A stretch of DNA of 64,000 nt from Flavobacteriaceae bacterium MAR_2010_188 (GCA_900104375.1 LT629302.1:310001-374000), one strand, 5' to 3'; positions 42,817-53,560 are shown, counted from the stretch's first letter. Program-made: numbers and translations. The notes: generated by a model not told the origin, from the letters alone.

Positions 42817-45800
42817 TTATTGTTTAATTAATATTTTCTTGTTGAAACTAGCACCATTTGTTTCGATTTTTATAATGTAATTTCCGTCAGCTACCTTGCC
42901 TACAGGAATCTTGGTTTCGCTCGATAAGTTGGCGTTAAAGGCATTCCACGATTTTACTTTTTGCCCAACGACATTTATAAGGTAAACCTGTTTTATGCTA
43001 ATACTATTGGGTACTTTAATATAAATCTCACCACTATTGTTCAAATAATTAAGAACGATTGATTTATCCAGAACTTCTTCTTTATTAGAAAGCGTTTTAT
43101 CTGTTTGGAATGTAACAAAAAATCGGTTTAAATATTCACCTGCATCCAATTCAATGTCAAAAGTGTTATCATTAATTTCAATGTAGCTACCAGTCTGGGT
43201 ATCATGAATATAAATTTTATCATCGTGATCAAAATTCTCTAATTGATCCAACCTAATCGAAATCTTTCCAGAATTTGCAAGGAAAATACCGAGAGGATAT
43301 TGTTTGTCAACTTTATAACTTCCCACCCCTTGGATTACATATCTATTTTTCTCGATTATCCAAGACATATCGTTCGGAAGGTCGGTTTCGTTGATCAGTG
43401 CGTCATAACCATAATCAAATCCATCAGTTGCATTTTCATCCCCCATAAAACTCAGTAATAAAGGTCTTGTTGCCTTTTCTGGGGTGAGAAAACTTAACCT
43501 TACCCGTCTAACATCATCGTCAATGGATGGCTGGTCCGATATTCCTGGATTTCTAACCCTGAAAAAGGTTGAATTGGTTAAGCTTTCCCTATGAAATATT
43601 CTTTGACGATTTTTAAATGAGACAGTTCCACCGTCATCACTTGCCGTGACAAAAAATCCTTGCGCAACAGGGATATATTGCCCAGGAATTTTTGTGCTTG
43701 TGCCTTCACCACTGACTAAAGGTGGAGAAATAGCGGGTAGACCGCCACTAAGATTGTATACAGCATAGCCTCCTTGATAATCCCTAAGAATATGTGTGAA
43801 GTTAGATTGGTAATGTTCCCAAAAATATAGTGACCCGTCAATACTTCCATTCGTGTCTGGACTACCGGTAGCTCCCGGAATATTATCCTTAATAAATTCA
43901 TTTGCATCTATTGCTGAAGGATATGGATTTCCTACCAAGGCTTGGTTTCCAATAGAAATTGGGGTATTAATAGTTGAGTTGTTCGGTTTGCCCATAAAAG
44001 AATAGTTCTGAACGTCATTTACAGGGTCTCCCACACCACTCCCTTTCATGGTAAATGCCAAGCCAATGGGAATGCTTCCTGTGTTAGAGATATATTTCCA
44101 TGCGGCATAGGTGTCGCTCGGGAAGTTTTCATATATATAAATCCATCTTTTACTCAGATTAACAGGATTTGACGCTCCAGTTGCGTCGTAAGTTGAGTTC
44201 CAAGTTACCGGCACTGGAATAGAGGAATAAGTGCCGTCGTATAGAATAGAGCCAACAGTATAGGGTACATTGTTGTTTCCTGATCCTATTGTTCCTACTG
44301 GCGAGCTCCAATAATTATAATTATACAGATTGGTAGTGCCTTGTTGGTCCCTCTTAATATAACCAGTACTCGCGGCATCCAATATACTTCCATTAACTTG
44401 ATTAGGGGTATATCGTTTTTGAACTAATTGTGATTCACCAATCAGATCAATGATTCCATTTAATTTAAGATAATGGGTTACGGTTAACCCATGTCCTTGA
44501 TTAGTTTCATCTTGAGTTCCGGAATTTGTTACGATAATTTTGTTGCTATCAACTAATAATCCTAACAATACCACATCTTGAGAATTGACCCTCACATCAT
44601 GTGAGCTCTTTACTATGTTCCAGTCAATTGGAGTGTTGTTGATTCCGATTGAATTAGGATAACTCCAAACACCATCGCCATATAGCCAGGGGGTAGTTGA
44701 ATTAGTGATATTCCAATTTCCATTCCTTTTGGTTAAGTAGGGCAGAGGAGCAGTCTCGTCTTGCCATGTAGTTATATTGTATAAACGACCATTTAAAGTG
44801 CCTTTGTTATCGAGTAGGTAACTGTTAACGATATCAGATGGTTGTTTCATTTGATAGTAGTTAGACAAATCTGACCAACTTAAACCTGGGATGTCAACTG
44901 GTACAATTGCGCCTCTCACATTTCCAGAATTTTGCTCAACCTCTTGATTCATCATATGTCTTATCTGTTCGACAGATAGTGCTTTGTTCCAAATCCTTAA
45001 TTCATCCATCCAACCGTTATAATAATTGGTAGGTGTTTGTAAAGTACGGTCCACTGCGCCTAAGATAAATTTGTTGCTGTTGGCAATTGGGAAGTTGCCA
45101 TTACCCGCATTTGCTAGAATTCCATCTATATATAGTTTGTAGGTAGTGCCATCAAATGTTACGGCCACGTGATACCAGCGGTTAGAAGAAATCTTATAAG
45201 GTGAATCAACTGTTTTTAGATTATATCTAAACGACAAGGTATTATTTACTAATCTAAGTTCGAATCCATTAATAGGGCTTAATGCATTCCTTTTTGAATA
45301 GATTGTTTGAATATTAGTGTTTGTTGCTTCAGACTTCATCCACAATTCGATACTGAAATTTGAATTGAAATCTTGATTATCTCCAAAATCTACATAATCG
45401 TTGGTTCCATCAAAATCTAATTTACTACAAGCGATAGGAAAACGAATTTGCACATCGTCCTGGGCACAAGAAATTGAATATCTCAACACATACGTCTGAC
45501 CAGATTGACCGGTAAATGTGGTATTCTTCAAGCTGGCATCAGCAAAACTTCCGCCACTACCCGAAACTATCGTCCAAGTTCCGCTGTAATTATTTCCTGC
45601 AGTATCGGTTCCGCTTCCATTAAGGGTCACGGTCGTAACTCCACAATTACTGTTGCTTAAATTCTGATCTGCTCCGGCATTAGCAGAAGTCAATAATGGG
45701 ATATTTAAGTCGATTGTTTCTGTCGCGATACAACCATTTTCGTCGGTAACCGTGACGGTGTAATTTCCAGATTGTAGAAAAGTTGCTGTTTGTGTTGTTT

Positions 45801-48800
45801 GTACAGGAGTGCTATCCCAAGAATAAGTAAATTGTCCGGTTCCACCAGACGCATTAGCAGTTGCAGAAATTGGCCTATAACAATCAGGATTGTCAAAATC
45901 TACCGAGACCGTTAATTCGCTAGGTTGGGTTATGGTTATATTCTGAAATGAATTACATCCATTTTCATCCGTTACCCTAACATTATAGGTTCCTGGTGCC
46001 AAATTTGAAGCAGTTGCCGTGGTTTGGGCTGAGCCATCATTCCATAGATAAGTATAAGCTCCTGTTCCGCCGCTAGCGGTAACCGTTGCGGTTCCATTAT
46101 CTGCCGAATAACAGTTTATATCTGTTTTAGATATGGTTGAAGTAAGTTGAGTCGGTTGAGCGATAACCACATTTGCTGTGGTTATGCAATTATTAGAGTC
46201 TGAAACAGTGACAGTGTAGTTGCCAGCTCTAAGATTATTCGCGGTTTGAGTTGTTTGAACCGGAGTAGTATTCCATTGGTAGGTATAAGTTCCAACACCT
46301 CCGCTTGCATTAACGGTAGCATTACCGTTGGCATCTCCAAAACAGAGAGGTTCGTTACTTGTAATTGTCGCCGATAAAGGTTGTGGTTGAATTACAGTAA
46401 CTGTTTCCGTCGCAATACAACCATTCGCATCTGTAACCGTAACCGTGTAATCTCCAGCGCTTAAATTAGTCGCAGTCTGAGTGGTTTGTACAGGAGAGCT
46501 ATTCCAAGAATAGGTATAATTGGGAGTTCCTCCCGTTGCTTCTACAGTAGCTGAACCATTACTTTCTCCGTTACATATCACATCTGTTGAGGAGGTGCTT
46601 GCAATTTCCAATAATGGTGGCTTGCCGATAGTTGCCGATAATGTTATGGTTTGAGGATCTGAATAATAAGATTTAGTCGTTTCGTTATAAGTGACTTTAG
46701 AATCGGTTACCGAAACGGTATAGGTGCCAGGTGACAATCCTGTTTGGTTAGCAGTGCTTGGAGAAAGCCCTGTTCCATCTGCAGTTGACCAAGCGTAGGT
46801 AAAAGGAGGTGTGCCACCAAAAAGAGACAAGTCAATTGAGCCATCACCAGTACCATTGAAACATGAGATATCTGTTTTAGCTAGTTTTCCGGACAGGGGA
46901 GATTCTAAGGTCAATACATCGGCGATACACAAACACTTGGGCGCATCTTGTCTACAAGGCGTTCTGGCTAATTTGTTCCAAGAAATGAGAAAGTTGGAAA
47001 TCTCTATGGTACTTCCGCATACATAATCGGTATCGATAAAAAGGTTGGCTTTGCCAAGTCCTATTTTTTCACCCTCATACAAACAATCCTGGATGGTTTC
47101 AATTTTAATTTCACCAGTAATTGGATGAGTTGTTTTGTATTCAGCAACTACGGTTAAAGAATAATTGGTGTTATCACTATGATTTAGCAAGAACCAGATG
47201 TAGATGGGACTACTGATTATTTCACCTGGGTTGTCACAGGTTCCGACCGGATTTCCATTTTCATCTCCTATGTAATATTCACCCAAAGTATAGTCATTTG
47301 CAACACATTTATTACAATCAACATCAAATGTGATACAGGTATCTATGATAACCGTGAAAGATTTAGTAACGCTCTGACCGGATGCATCGGTTACCGTTAC
47401 CGAGATAGTTTTTGTACCTCCAATACCGTAACTTATTATTTTAGATCCACCATTAGAATCACCACTAATTACGCTTGCGTTCGCCCCGTAATTCCACGAA
47501 TAGGTTAAAGTGCCATAACCACCAGTAATTTCTGGTCGAAGACTTAGTTGTTCGATACTATCACCTTCAGTACAACCAATTTCATAATTCGATTCTTCAA
47601 CAAATGGGCTTATGATTATCTTATCCGCAACAAGTACAGAAGCGGTTTTTGTACAGCCCAAATTATCTGTTACAGTAACCGTATAATTTCCTTGTGTAAG
47701 TTCCGTTGCAGTAGCTGTAGTTTGGACAGGAGATGTATTCCAAGAATAGGTATAGGTTCCGCCGCCGCCTGTGGTCGAAACTGTTGCCTTGCCATCAGAA
47801 AGACCTGCTCCAGAAGTAACCACGGTAGAAGTCGTAAGAGTTAGCACCGGGGGATCTACATATTGTACCGGGAAATTTAAAGTACACCCTTTTGCATCTG
47901 TTATCGTACATATATAATTTCCAGGGGAAAGATTCGTGGCCGTAGCTGTTGTTTGAGTCGTACTTGTATTCCATGAATATGAGTAAGGTGCGGTACCGCC
48001 TGTGACGTTAACCGTCGCGGTTCCGTTGCTTCCTCCAGAACATCCATTCGTGCCCAAGACGAAAGCAGCAGCTAAAATTTCGGGTTGTGTAATTGTAACG
48101 TTGATTTGTTTTTTACAACCGTTAGAATCCAAGACACCCATAACATAAGTGCCCGCAGTTAAATTTGAAAAATTACTGTTAGACCCATATGCTCCGTTGT
48201 TGATGTTAAAGGTGTAATTTGGTTTGCCACCGGAAGCCGATAATGATATAGAACCTGTATTTTTCCCATAACAATTAACATTTACATGATTTTCTGTTAG
48301 TTGAATTTCAGTTGATTGAGTGATGGTAACATTTTTTGAAACAGAACAGTTATTTGCATCTGTTACCGTCAGTGTGTAAGTACCAGCTGCTAGTCCTGTG
48401 GCATTTGGGGTAGTTTGCACAGGTGAAGTGTTCCATGAATAACTATAAGGTCCTAATCCACCCACTGCTGCAGAATTAGCAGTACCAGTAGCCGCACCAT
48501 AACATAACACATCTTGTTTAGTAGGGATTGTTAGCTTTAAAGGATTTGAAAATTCAATTTTAACGGACTCTATATTAGATTCACAACCCGAAGCATCTCT
48601 TGCCTGGAATAGATAATCACCATCTGGCTGCGGACCGAAATTTCCATTGCTTGTCCAAGAGCCCCAGCTTCCATTATGTCTTCTATACTGAAAGCCAGAA
48701 TTAGAACCACCGCTTGCGGTTACAATAACTCCTTTTGTGCCAACAGAAGAACATCCTTCATCTGTAATTTGAATGATTGCAGTTACTGGGTCTGCAGGCG

Positions 48801-51800
48801 CGGTTATGGTAACATTTTGAACTACAGTACATAATTTGGCATCTCTCACGGTTATGGCGTAAGTACCTTCTGTAAGATTGCTAAAAGTCCCGCTACTTCT
48901 AAAAGTTCCACCATCTATGCTATATAGATAGTTTGGTGTTCCATTTGCTCCGGAAACAGTTACAGATCCTAAATTACCATCATAACAATCATTATTTACT
49001 TGATTGGTTATAGAAGCGATCAGTTGGCTTGGTTCAGTAATGGTAAAATTGCAGCTAGACGAACAACCATTACTGTCAGTGACGGTAACGCTGTGGTTAC
49101 CTGCTGATAATGAATTTGGGTCAAGACCATTCCAGTTATAGGTATAGGGTGCTAATCCACCTTGTGCCGAAACCGTTGCTTTACCATCAACACCACCAAA
49201 ACACGCAACATTGTTTATGATGGTAACATTACAGACAAGCGGATTTATGGTAATTGTTTGATTGGCAGTGGAAGAATTTCCATGGTTATCTGTGAATTGC
49301 CATACTATGGTCGTAGTAGAAGTTATAGGAAAGCTAACATTTGCAACCCCATTGATAGTACCAGAACAGTTATCTGTAGTCGTCGGAGTTGATGGTGTAT
49401 AGCTACATCCCCAAGTAATATTGCTTAAGGTTGGAGAAATAGGCGGTATGTTGTCCGTTACCGTTACCGTCTGGGTGGCGGTTGCCGTCCTGCCGGCGTT
49501 GTCCGTCACTGTCCAGGTAACCGTTGTCGCTCCCAATGGGAAGGATGCCGGTGCATCGCTGGTCACCGATGCCACACCGCAGTTATCAGCTGTCGTGGGC
49601 GTCCCGAGTGCGACGTTGGTTGATCCGCAGCCCGAGTCCGTGGTCCCCGTTGTATCGGCAGGTGCCGTTATGGTGGGGTCTATGTTGTCCGTTACCGTTA
49701 CCGTCTGGGTGGCGGTTGCAGTCCTGCCGGCGTTGTCCGTCACTGTCCAAGTAACCGTTGTCGCTCCCAATGGGAAGGAAGCCGGTGCATCGCTGGTCAC
49801 CGATGCCACACCGCAGTTATCAGCTGTCGTGGGCGTCCCGAGTACGACGTTGGTTGATACGCAGCCCGAGTCCGTGGTCCCCGTTGTATCGGCAGGTGCC
49901 GTTATGGTGGGGTCTATGTTGTCCGTTACCGTTACCGTCTGGGTGGCGGTTGCCGTCCTGCCGGCGTTGTCCGTCACTGTCCAGGTGACCGTTGTCGCTC
50001 CCAATAGGAAGGATGCCGGTGCATCGCTGGTCACCGATGCCACCCCGCAGTTATCAGCTGTCGTGGGCGTCCCGAGTGCGACGTTGGTTGATACGCAGCC
50101 CGAGTCCGTGGTCCCCGTTGTATCGGCAGGTGCCGTTATGGTGGGGTCTATGTTGTCCGTTACCGTTACCGTCTGGGTGGCGGTTGCCGTCCTGCCGGCG
50201 TTGTCCGTCACTGTCCAAGTAACCGTTGTCGCTCCCAATGGGAAGGAAGCCGGTGCATCGCTGGTCACCGATGCCACACCGCAGTTATCAGCTGTCGTGG
50301 GCGTCCCGAGTGCGACGTTGGTTGATCCGCAGCCCGAGTCCGTGGTCCCCGTTGTATCGGCAGGTGCCGTTATGGTTGGGTCTATGTTGTCCGTTACCGT
50401 TACCGTCTGGGTGGCGGTTGCCGTCCTGCCGGCGTTGTCCGTCACTGTCCAGGTGACCGTTGTCGCTCCCAATGGGAAGGATGCCGGTGCATCGCTGGTC
50501 ACCGATGCCACACCGCAGTTATCAGCTGTCGTGGGCGTCCCGAGTGCGACGTTGGTTGATCCGCAGCCCGAGTCCGTGGTCCCCGTTGTATCGGCAGGTG
50601 CCGTTATGGTGGGGTCTATGTTGTCCGTTACCGTTACCGTCTGGGTGGCGGTTGCAGTCCTGCCGGCGTTGTCCGTCACTGTCCAAGTAACCGTTGTCGC
50701 TCCCAATGGGAAGGAAGCCGGTGCATCGCTGGTCACCGATGCCACACCGCAGTTATCAGCTGTCGTGGGCGTCCCGAGTACGACGTTGGTTGATACGCAG
50801 CCCGAGTCCGTGGTCCCCGTTGTATCGGCAGGTGCCGTTATGGTGGGGTCTATGTTGTCCGTTACCGTTACCGTCTGGGTGGCGGTTGCCGTCCTGCCGG
50901 CGTTGTCCGTCACTGTCCAGGTGACCGTTGTCGCTCCCAATAGGAAGGATGCCGGTGCATCGCTGGTCACCGATGCCACCCCGCAGTTATCAGCTGTCGT
51001 GGGCGTCCCGAGTGCGACGTTGGTTGATACGCAGCCCGAGTCCGTGGTCCCCGTTGTATCGGCAGGTGCCGTTATGGTGGGGTCTATGTTGTCCGTTACC
51101 GTTACCGTCTGGGTGGCGGTTGCCGTCCTGCCGGCGTTGTCCGTCACTGTCCAAGTAACCGTTGTCGCTCCCAATGGGAAGGAAGCCGGTGCATCGCTGG
51201 TCACCGATGCCACACCGCAGTTATCAGCTGTCGTGGGCGTCCCGAGTACGACGTTGGTTGATACGCACCCCGAGTCCGTGGTCCCCGTTGTATCGGCAGG
51301 TGCCGTTATGGTGGGGTCTATGTTGTCCGTTACCGTTACCGTCTGGGTGGCGGTTGCCGTCCTGCCGGCGTTGTCCGTCACTGTCCAGGTGACCGTTGTG
51401 GCTCCCAATGGGAAGGATGCCGGTGCATCGCTGGTCACCGATGCCACCCCGCAGTTATCAGCTGTCGTGGGCGTCCCGAGTGCGACGTTGGTTGATCCGC
51501 AGCCCGAGTCCGTGGTCCCTGTTGTATCGGCAGGTGACGTTATGGTGGGGTCTATGTTGTCCGTTACCGTTACCGTCTGGGTGGCGGTTGCAGTCCTGCC
51601 GGCGTTGTCCGTCACTGTCCAAGTAACCGTTGTCGCTCCCAATGGGAAGGAGGCCGGTGCATCGCTGGTCACCGATGCCACACCGCAGTTATCAGCTGTC
51701 GTGGGCGTCCCGAGTGCGACGTTGGTTGATACGCAGCCCGAGTCCGTGGTCCCCGTTGTATCGGCAGGTGCCGTTATGGTAGGGTCTATGTTATCCTCGA

Positions 51801-52410
51801 CCGTAACGGTTGAGTTACAGGTCGAACTGTTACCGTTATTATCTGTTACCGTCAAGGTGACCATGTTATTTCCAATATCATCACAAGTGAATGATTCCTT
51901 TGATATTGTTAATATAGGGCTTCCCGAATCCACTGTAGATCCATCATCGATATCAGATGGTAATAGAGTTGCCAATCCATTTGAATCTAGTTGTAAAATG
52001 GTTGATTTACATTTTGCTTCTAACAGAAAAACGGATTCTGTTGAGGCGGACGTTGATAAATTTCCGAGGGCTTCCAATTCGTATTTTTTCGAATTTGGCC
52101 TGGTTATGCTTTTATTGCTATCTTTTTTATTCACCCATAATGACGAAATGGATTTGATGCTTTCGGATAATTTTTGTTTGAACTTCTCGGAAGTATGTTC
52201 TATTAAAAGTTTTGTTAGATTAAGACTGTTTAACCCACTTATGTTAGAAGTAAATGAATGAGCTTTAGTCTGAGAAACGTCTGATATTACCAGCTTATGT
52301 CCTAACTCAAAACCAAATGATTTTGTTGTAAATAGACAAATTAGTAATAGGGTGGTCATTTTTGACCCCCTGCTCTTGTATAAAGACGCTATGGTATGGA
52401 ACTTACTCAA
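42817..52410 (-). CDS. Giant secreted T9SS protein with HYR-like and SprB repeats, LamG domain (about 3,200 aa)
   Basis: 3,197 residues, probably a cell-surface adhesin. The N-terminal signal region is followed by a HYR-like unit and ten nearly identical 78-residue HYR-like repeats (about residues 207-987, core ADNCGVASVTSDAPASFPLG). About twelve SprB-type repeats follow in two blocks (about 1,060-1,590 and 1,830-2,245; pattern CxGxxxGxAxVxxxGGxxPYxYxW). A LamG fold (about 2,328-2,490) and a middle region with VGNPYPSAIDA come next. The module shared with the companions (about 2,968-3,110) and a T9SS type A sorting domain end the protein (ending NKKILIKQ). SprB repeats recall the gliding adhesin of Flavobacterium johnsoniae. 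The start is uncertain: TTG at 52410 gives a basic n-region, and ATG at 52359 is the alternative. Confidence 0.88.
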   Translation of the reverse strand: MSKFHTIASLYKSRGSKMTTLLLICLFTTKSFGFELGHKLVISDVSQTKAHSFTSNISGLNSLNLTKLLIEHTSEKFKQKLSESIKSISSLWVNKKDSNKSITRPNSKKYELEALGNLSTSASTESVFLLEAKCKSTILQLDSNGLATLLPSDIDDGSTVDSGSPILTISKESFTCDDIGNNMVTLTVTDNNGNSSTCNSTVTVEDNIDPTITAPADTTGTTDSGCVSTNVALGTPTTADNCGVASVTSDAPASFPLGATTVTWTVTDNAGRTATATQTVTVTDNIDPTITSPADTTGTTDSGCGSTNVALGTPTTADNCGVASVTSDAPASFPLGATTVTWTVTDNAGRTATATQTVTVTDNIDPTITAPADTTGTTDSGCVSTNVVLGTPTTADNCGVASVTSDAPASFPLGATTVTWTVTDNAGRTATATQTVTVTDNIDPTITAPADTTGTTDSGCVSTNVALGTPTTADNCGVASVTSDAPASFLLGATTVTWTVTDNAGRTATATQTVTVTDNIDPTITAPADTTGTTDSGCVSTNVVLGTPTTADNCGVASVTSDAPASFPLGATTVTWTVTDNAGRTATATQTVTVTDNIDPTITAPADTTGTTDSGCGSTNVALGTPTTADNCGVASVTSDAPASFPLGATTVTWTVTDNAGRTATATQTVTVTDNIDPTITAPADTTGTTDSGCGSTNVALGTPTTADNCGVASVTSDAPASFPLGATTVTWTVTDNAGRTATATQTVTVTDNIDPTITAPADTTGTTDSGCVSTNVALGTPTTADNCGVASVTSDAPASFLLGATTVTWTVTDNAGRTATATQTVTVTDNIDPTITAPADTTGTTDSGCVSTNVVLGTPTTADNCGVASVTSDAPASFPLGATTVTWTVTDNAGRTATATQTVTVTDNIDPTITAPADTTGTTDSGCGSTNVALGTPTTADNCGVASVTSDAPASFPLGATTVTWTVTDNAGRTATATQTVTVTDNIPPISPTLSNITWGCSYTPSTPTTTDNCSGTINGVANVSFPITSTTTIVWQFTDNHGNSSTANQTITINPLVCNVTIINNVACFGGVDGKATVSAQGGLAPYTYNWNGLDPNSLSAGNHSVTVTDSNGCSSSCNFTITEPSQLIASITNQVNNDCYDGNLGSVTVSGANGTPNYLYSIDGGTFRSSGTFSNLTEGTYAITVRDAKLCTVVQNVTITAPADPVTAIIQITDEGCSSVGTKGVIVTASGGSNSGFQYRRHNGSWGSWTSNGNFGPQPDGDYLFQARDASGCESNIESVKIEFSNPLKLTIPTKQDVLCYGAATGTANSAAVGGLGPYSYSWNTSPVQTTPNATGLAAGTYTLTVTDANNCSVSKNVTITQSTEIQLTENHVNVNCYGKNTGSISLSASGGKPNYTFNINNGAYGSNSNFSNLTAGTYVMGVLDSNGCKKQINVTITQPEILAAAFVLGTNGCSGGSNGTATVNVTGGTAPYSYSWNTSTTQTTATATNLSPGNYICTITDAKGCTLNFPVQYVDPPVLTLTTSTVVTSGAGLSDGKATVSTTGGGGTYTYSWNTSPVQTTATATELTQGNYTVTVTDNLGCTKTASVLVADKIIISPFVEESNYEIGCTEGDSIEQLSLRPEITGGYGTLTYSWNYGANASVISGDSNGGSKIISYGIGGTKTISVTVTDASGQSVTKSFTVIIDTCITFDVDCNKCVANDYTLGEYYIGDENGNPVGTCDNPGEIISSPIYIWFLLNHSDNTNYSLTVVAEYKTTHPITGEIKIETIQDCLYEGEKIGLGKANLFIDTDYVCGSTIEISNFLISWNKLARTPCRQDAPKCLCIADVLTLESPLSGKLAKTDISCFNGTGDGSIDLSLFGGTPPFTYAWSTADGTGLSPSTANQTGLSPGTYTVSVTDSKVTYNETTKSYYSDPQTITLSATIGKPPLLEIASTSSTDVICNGESNGSATVEATGGTPNYTYSWNSSPVQTTQTATNLSAGDYTVTVTDANGCIATETVTVIQPQPLSATITSNEPLCFGDANGNATVNASGGVGTYTYQWNTTPVQTTQTANNLRAGNYTVTVSDSNNCITTANVVIAQPTQLTSTISKTDINCYSADNGTATVTASGGTGAYTYLWNDGSAQTTATASNLAPGTYNVRVTDENGCNSFQNITITQPSELTVSVDFDNPDCYRPISATANASGGTGQFTYSWDSTPVQTTQTATFLQSGNYTVTVTDENGCIATETIDLNIPLLTSANAGADQNLSNSNCGVTTVTLNGSGTDTAGNNYSGTWTIVSGSGGSFADASLKNTTFTGQSGQTYVLRYSISCAQDDVQIRFPIACSKLDFDGTNDYVDFGDNQDFNSNFSIELWMKSEATNTNIQTIYSKRNALSPINGFELRLVNNTLSFRYNLKTVDSPYKISSNRWYHVAVTFDGTTYKLYIDGILANAGNGNFPIANSNKFILGAVDRTLQTPTNYYNGWMDELRIWNKALSVEQIRHMMNQEVEQNSGNVRGAIVPVDIPGLSWSDLSNYYQMKQPSDIVNSYLLDNKGTLNGRLYNITTWQDETAPLPYLTKRNGNWNITNSTTPWLYGDGVWSYPNSIGINNTPIDWNIVKSSHDVRVNSQDVVLLGLLVDSNKIIVTNSGTQDETNQGHGLTVTHYLKLNGIIDLIGESQLVQKRYTPNQVNGSILDAASTGYIKRDQQGTTNLYNYNYWSSPVGTIGSGNNNVPYTVGSILYDGTYSSIPVPVTWNSTYDATGASNPVNLSKRWIYIYENFPSDTYAAWKYISNTGSIPIGLAFTMKGSGVGDPVNDVQNYSFMGKPNNSTINTPISIGNQALVGNPYPSAIDANEFIKDNIPGATGSPDTNGSIDGSLYFWEHYQSNFTHILRDYQGGYAVYNLSGGLPAISPPLVSGEGTSTKIPGQYIPVAQGFFVTASDDGGTVSFKNRQRIFHRESLTNSTFFRVRNPGISDQPSIDDDVRRVRLSFLTPEKATRPLLLSFMGDENATDGFDYGYDALINETDLPNDMSWIIEKNRYVIQGVGSYKVDKQYPLGIFLANSGKISIRLDQLENFDHDDKIYIHDTQTGSYIEINDNTFDIELDAGEYLNRFFVTFQTDKTLSNKEEVLDKSIVLNYLNNSGEIYIKVPNSISIKQVYLINVVGQKVKSWNAFNANLSSETKIPVGKVADGNYIIKIETNGASFNKKILIKQ
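49447..51786 (-). repeat. Ten tandem 234-bp repeats inside the giant gene
   Basis: Units start every 234 bp (49447, 49681, ... 51553) and encode 78 residues each. They differ at only a few positions. The unit at 49681-49914 is about 61% G+C by my count, far above neighbouring genes. Bases 49520-50311 (792 bp) appear identical to 50456-51247, a 936-bp offset equal to four units. Recent duplication or gene conversion is implied. An antisense open frame across the array is a by-product of the repeat and is not annotated. Confidence 0.92.
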
Positions 52411-52735
52411 CTTGTGATATTTGAAATGAATTAAAAAATGAAATGTTTCAACAACGATTAATTGTTAAGATGAAAGATTTCCTTTTTTATTTCACCCAAA
52501 ATTGAGCATGAAATGATTACAGTGGTGATGTAGGTTTTTGAATGTAGTTTTATACATAAGTCGATTAATTTAGATTTAGGTAGGACGAATATAGAAATAT
52601 AATTTCAATTTTATCCACAATATGCATAAATAATCGACGAACGGTAAATTTTAAGAAAAATTTGTAGCAGGCTTTAGTGAAAAAGTAAGCTATATATCCT
52701 ATTGACCGTAAAAGATTGTAAAAGAGGAAAAAAGA
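52411..52735. other. 325-bp gap upstream of the giant gene
   Basis: AT-rich and non-coding on both strands as far as I can see. It should hold the promoter of the giant gene and the end of the companion B transcript. I found no exact TAnnTTTG on the minus strand (nearest is CAATTTTG) and no strong terminator hairpin. Confidence 0.5.
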
Positions 52736-53509
52736 TTACTTAGGAATAAGTAACAATTTGTTATAGCGCCGCCCATCCGCATAAACTTCAAGAAGCAGGG
52801 GAATGTTCTTAATATTACTGGACGCGAATCTTATATCGGCAGTACTTCTGTTTGCAGAACTAAATATCATTTTTCCATCTACACTATAAATGGTCAACTT
52901 ATCTAGGCTATTGATGTTTTTGAATTCAATTTTCAATTCATCATTAGTATCAGAAATTTTTATTGAATCTTCAAACCACTTTTTATCATTAGATAAAACC
53001 ACATCTTTTGGCGAAAACGCCAGGAAAAATCGATTATGATAAGTGCCGGGCTGGACGAATCTTTTAAACGGACTGTCATTTATTTGAGTATAGTCGTCAT
53101 AAACCGCATCGTATAAATAAACGGGAATTTCGCTATCAAAATTTTCTAACGCGGTAAGTGCAATGGTTACATCTCCGGTTTCTGCTAGGAAAAGTACAAA
53201 GGGATAAAATTTAGAAGTTTCATACCGGCCCACACCTTGAATCACATAACGTTCATCTTCGATAATCCAATTAAGATCATTTGGATAATTATCCATCGTT
53301 TTGGCATCATAGCCATAATCGACCCCATCAGAAGCAGCATCGTCGGGAGTAAAACCTAAAAGGAGAGGCCTGATGTTTCCGGAAGGTGAAACAAACTTGA
53401 CTCTTACCCTTTGTACGGCTTCGGCTTCGGTAAGATTATTAGATGCAAAGAGTGTCTGAAAAGAACAAAGGAAGAATGTGAAAAGCAACGACGTCAACGT
53501 TATTTTCAT
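52736..53509 (-). CDS. Secreted companion protein B, homologous to the penultimate module of the giant proteins
   Basis: A 257-residue exported protein, the same length as the companion at 41926. The signal peptide covers about residues 1-22 (ending LFAS). Residues 33-170 carry the shared module: RVRVKFVSP, RPLLLGF, DGVDYGYDA, DLNWIIEDERYVIQGVGRY, LENFDSEIPVYLYDA and QINDSPF. The tail (LTIYSVDGKMIFSS, ending YNKLLLIPK) resembles a shortened T9SS sorting domain. It lies downstream of the second giant gene, behind that gene's terminator and with its own promoter. Function is unknown; a partner or chaperone of the giant is one possibility. Confidence 0.78.
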   Translation of the reverse strand: MKITLTSLLFTFFLCSFQTLFASNNLTEAEAVQRVRVKFVSPSGNIRPLLLGFTPDDAASDGVDYGYDAKTMDNYPNDLNWIIEDERYVIQGVGRYETSKFYPFVLFLAETGDVTIALTALENFDSEIPVYLYDAVYDDYTQINDSPFKRFVQPGTYHNRFFLAFSPKDVVLSNDKKWFEDSIKISDTNDELKIEFKNINSLDKLTIYSVDGKMIFSSANRSTADIRFASSNIKNIPLLLEVYADGRRYNKLLLIPK

Positions 53510-53531
53510 AATTGTGGAGATTTGGTTTTAA

Positions 53532-53560
53532 CAAACATAGAAAATTTATTTATTAATCAA
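53532..53560 (-). promoter_or_regulatory. Promoter of companion B
   Basis: On the minus strand TTG (53560-53558) is followed after 18 bp by TATGTTTG (53539-53532), a TAnnTTTG match. The leader would be roughly 15 nt. Confidence 0.55.

Noticed and set aside
49524-51626. Nine 76-codon frames spaced 234 bp apart on the plus strand
   Set aside because: They are the same shadow frame repeated with each copy of the array, not a gene family.
49447-51786. Possible CRISPR-like or satellite array
   Set aside because: The units are 234 bp, contiguous, without variable spacers, and code in frame for a domain repeat.
49421-52261. A 946-codon open frame on the plus strand through the repeat array
   Set aside because: It is antisense to the giant gene. 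The 234-bp unit is a multiple of three and GC-rich, so one stop-free antisense frame stays open through every copy. It has no signal peptide or recognisable domain.
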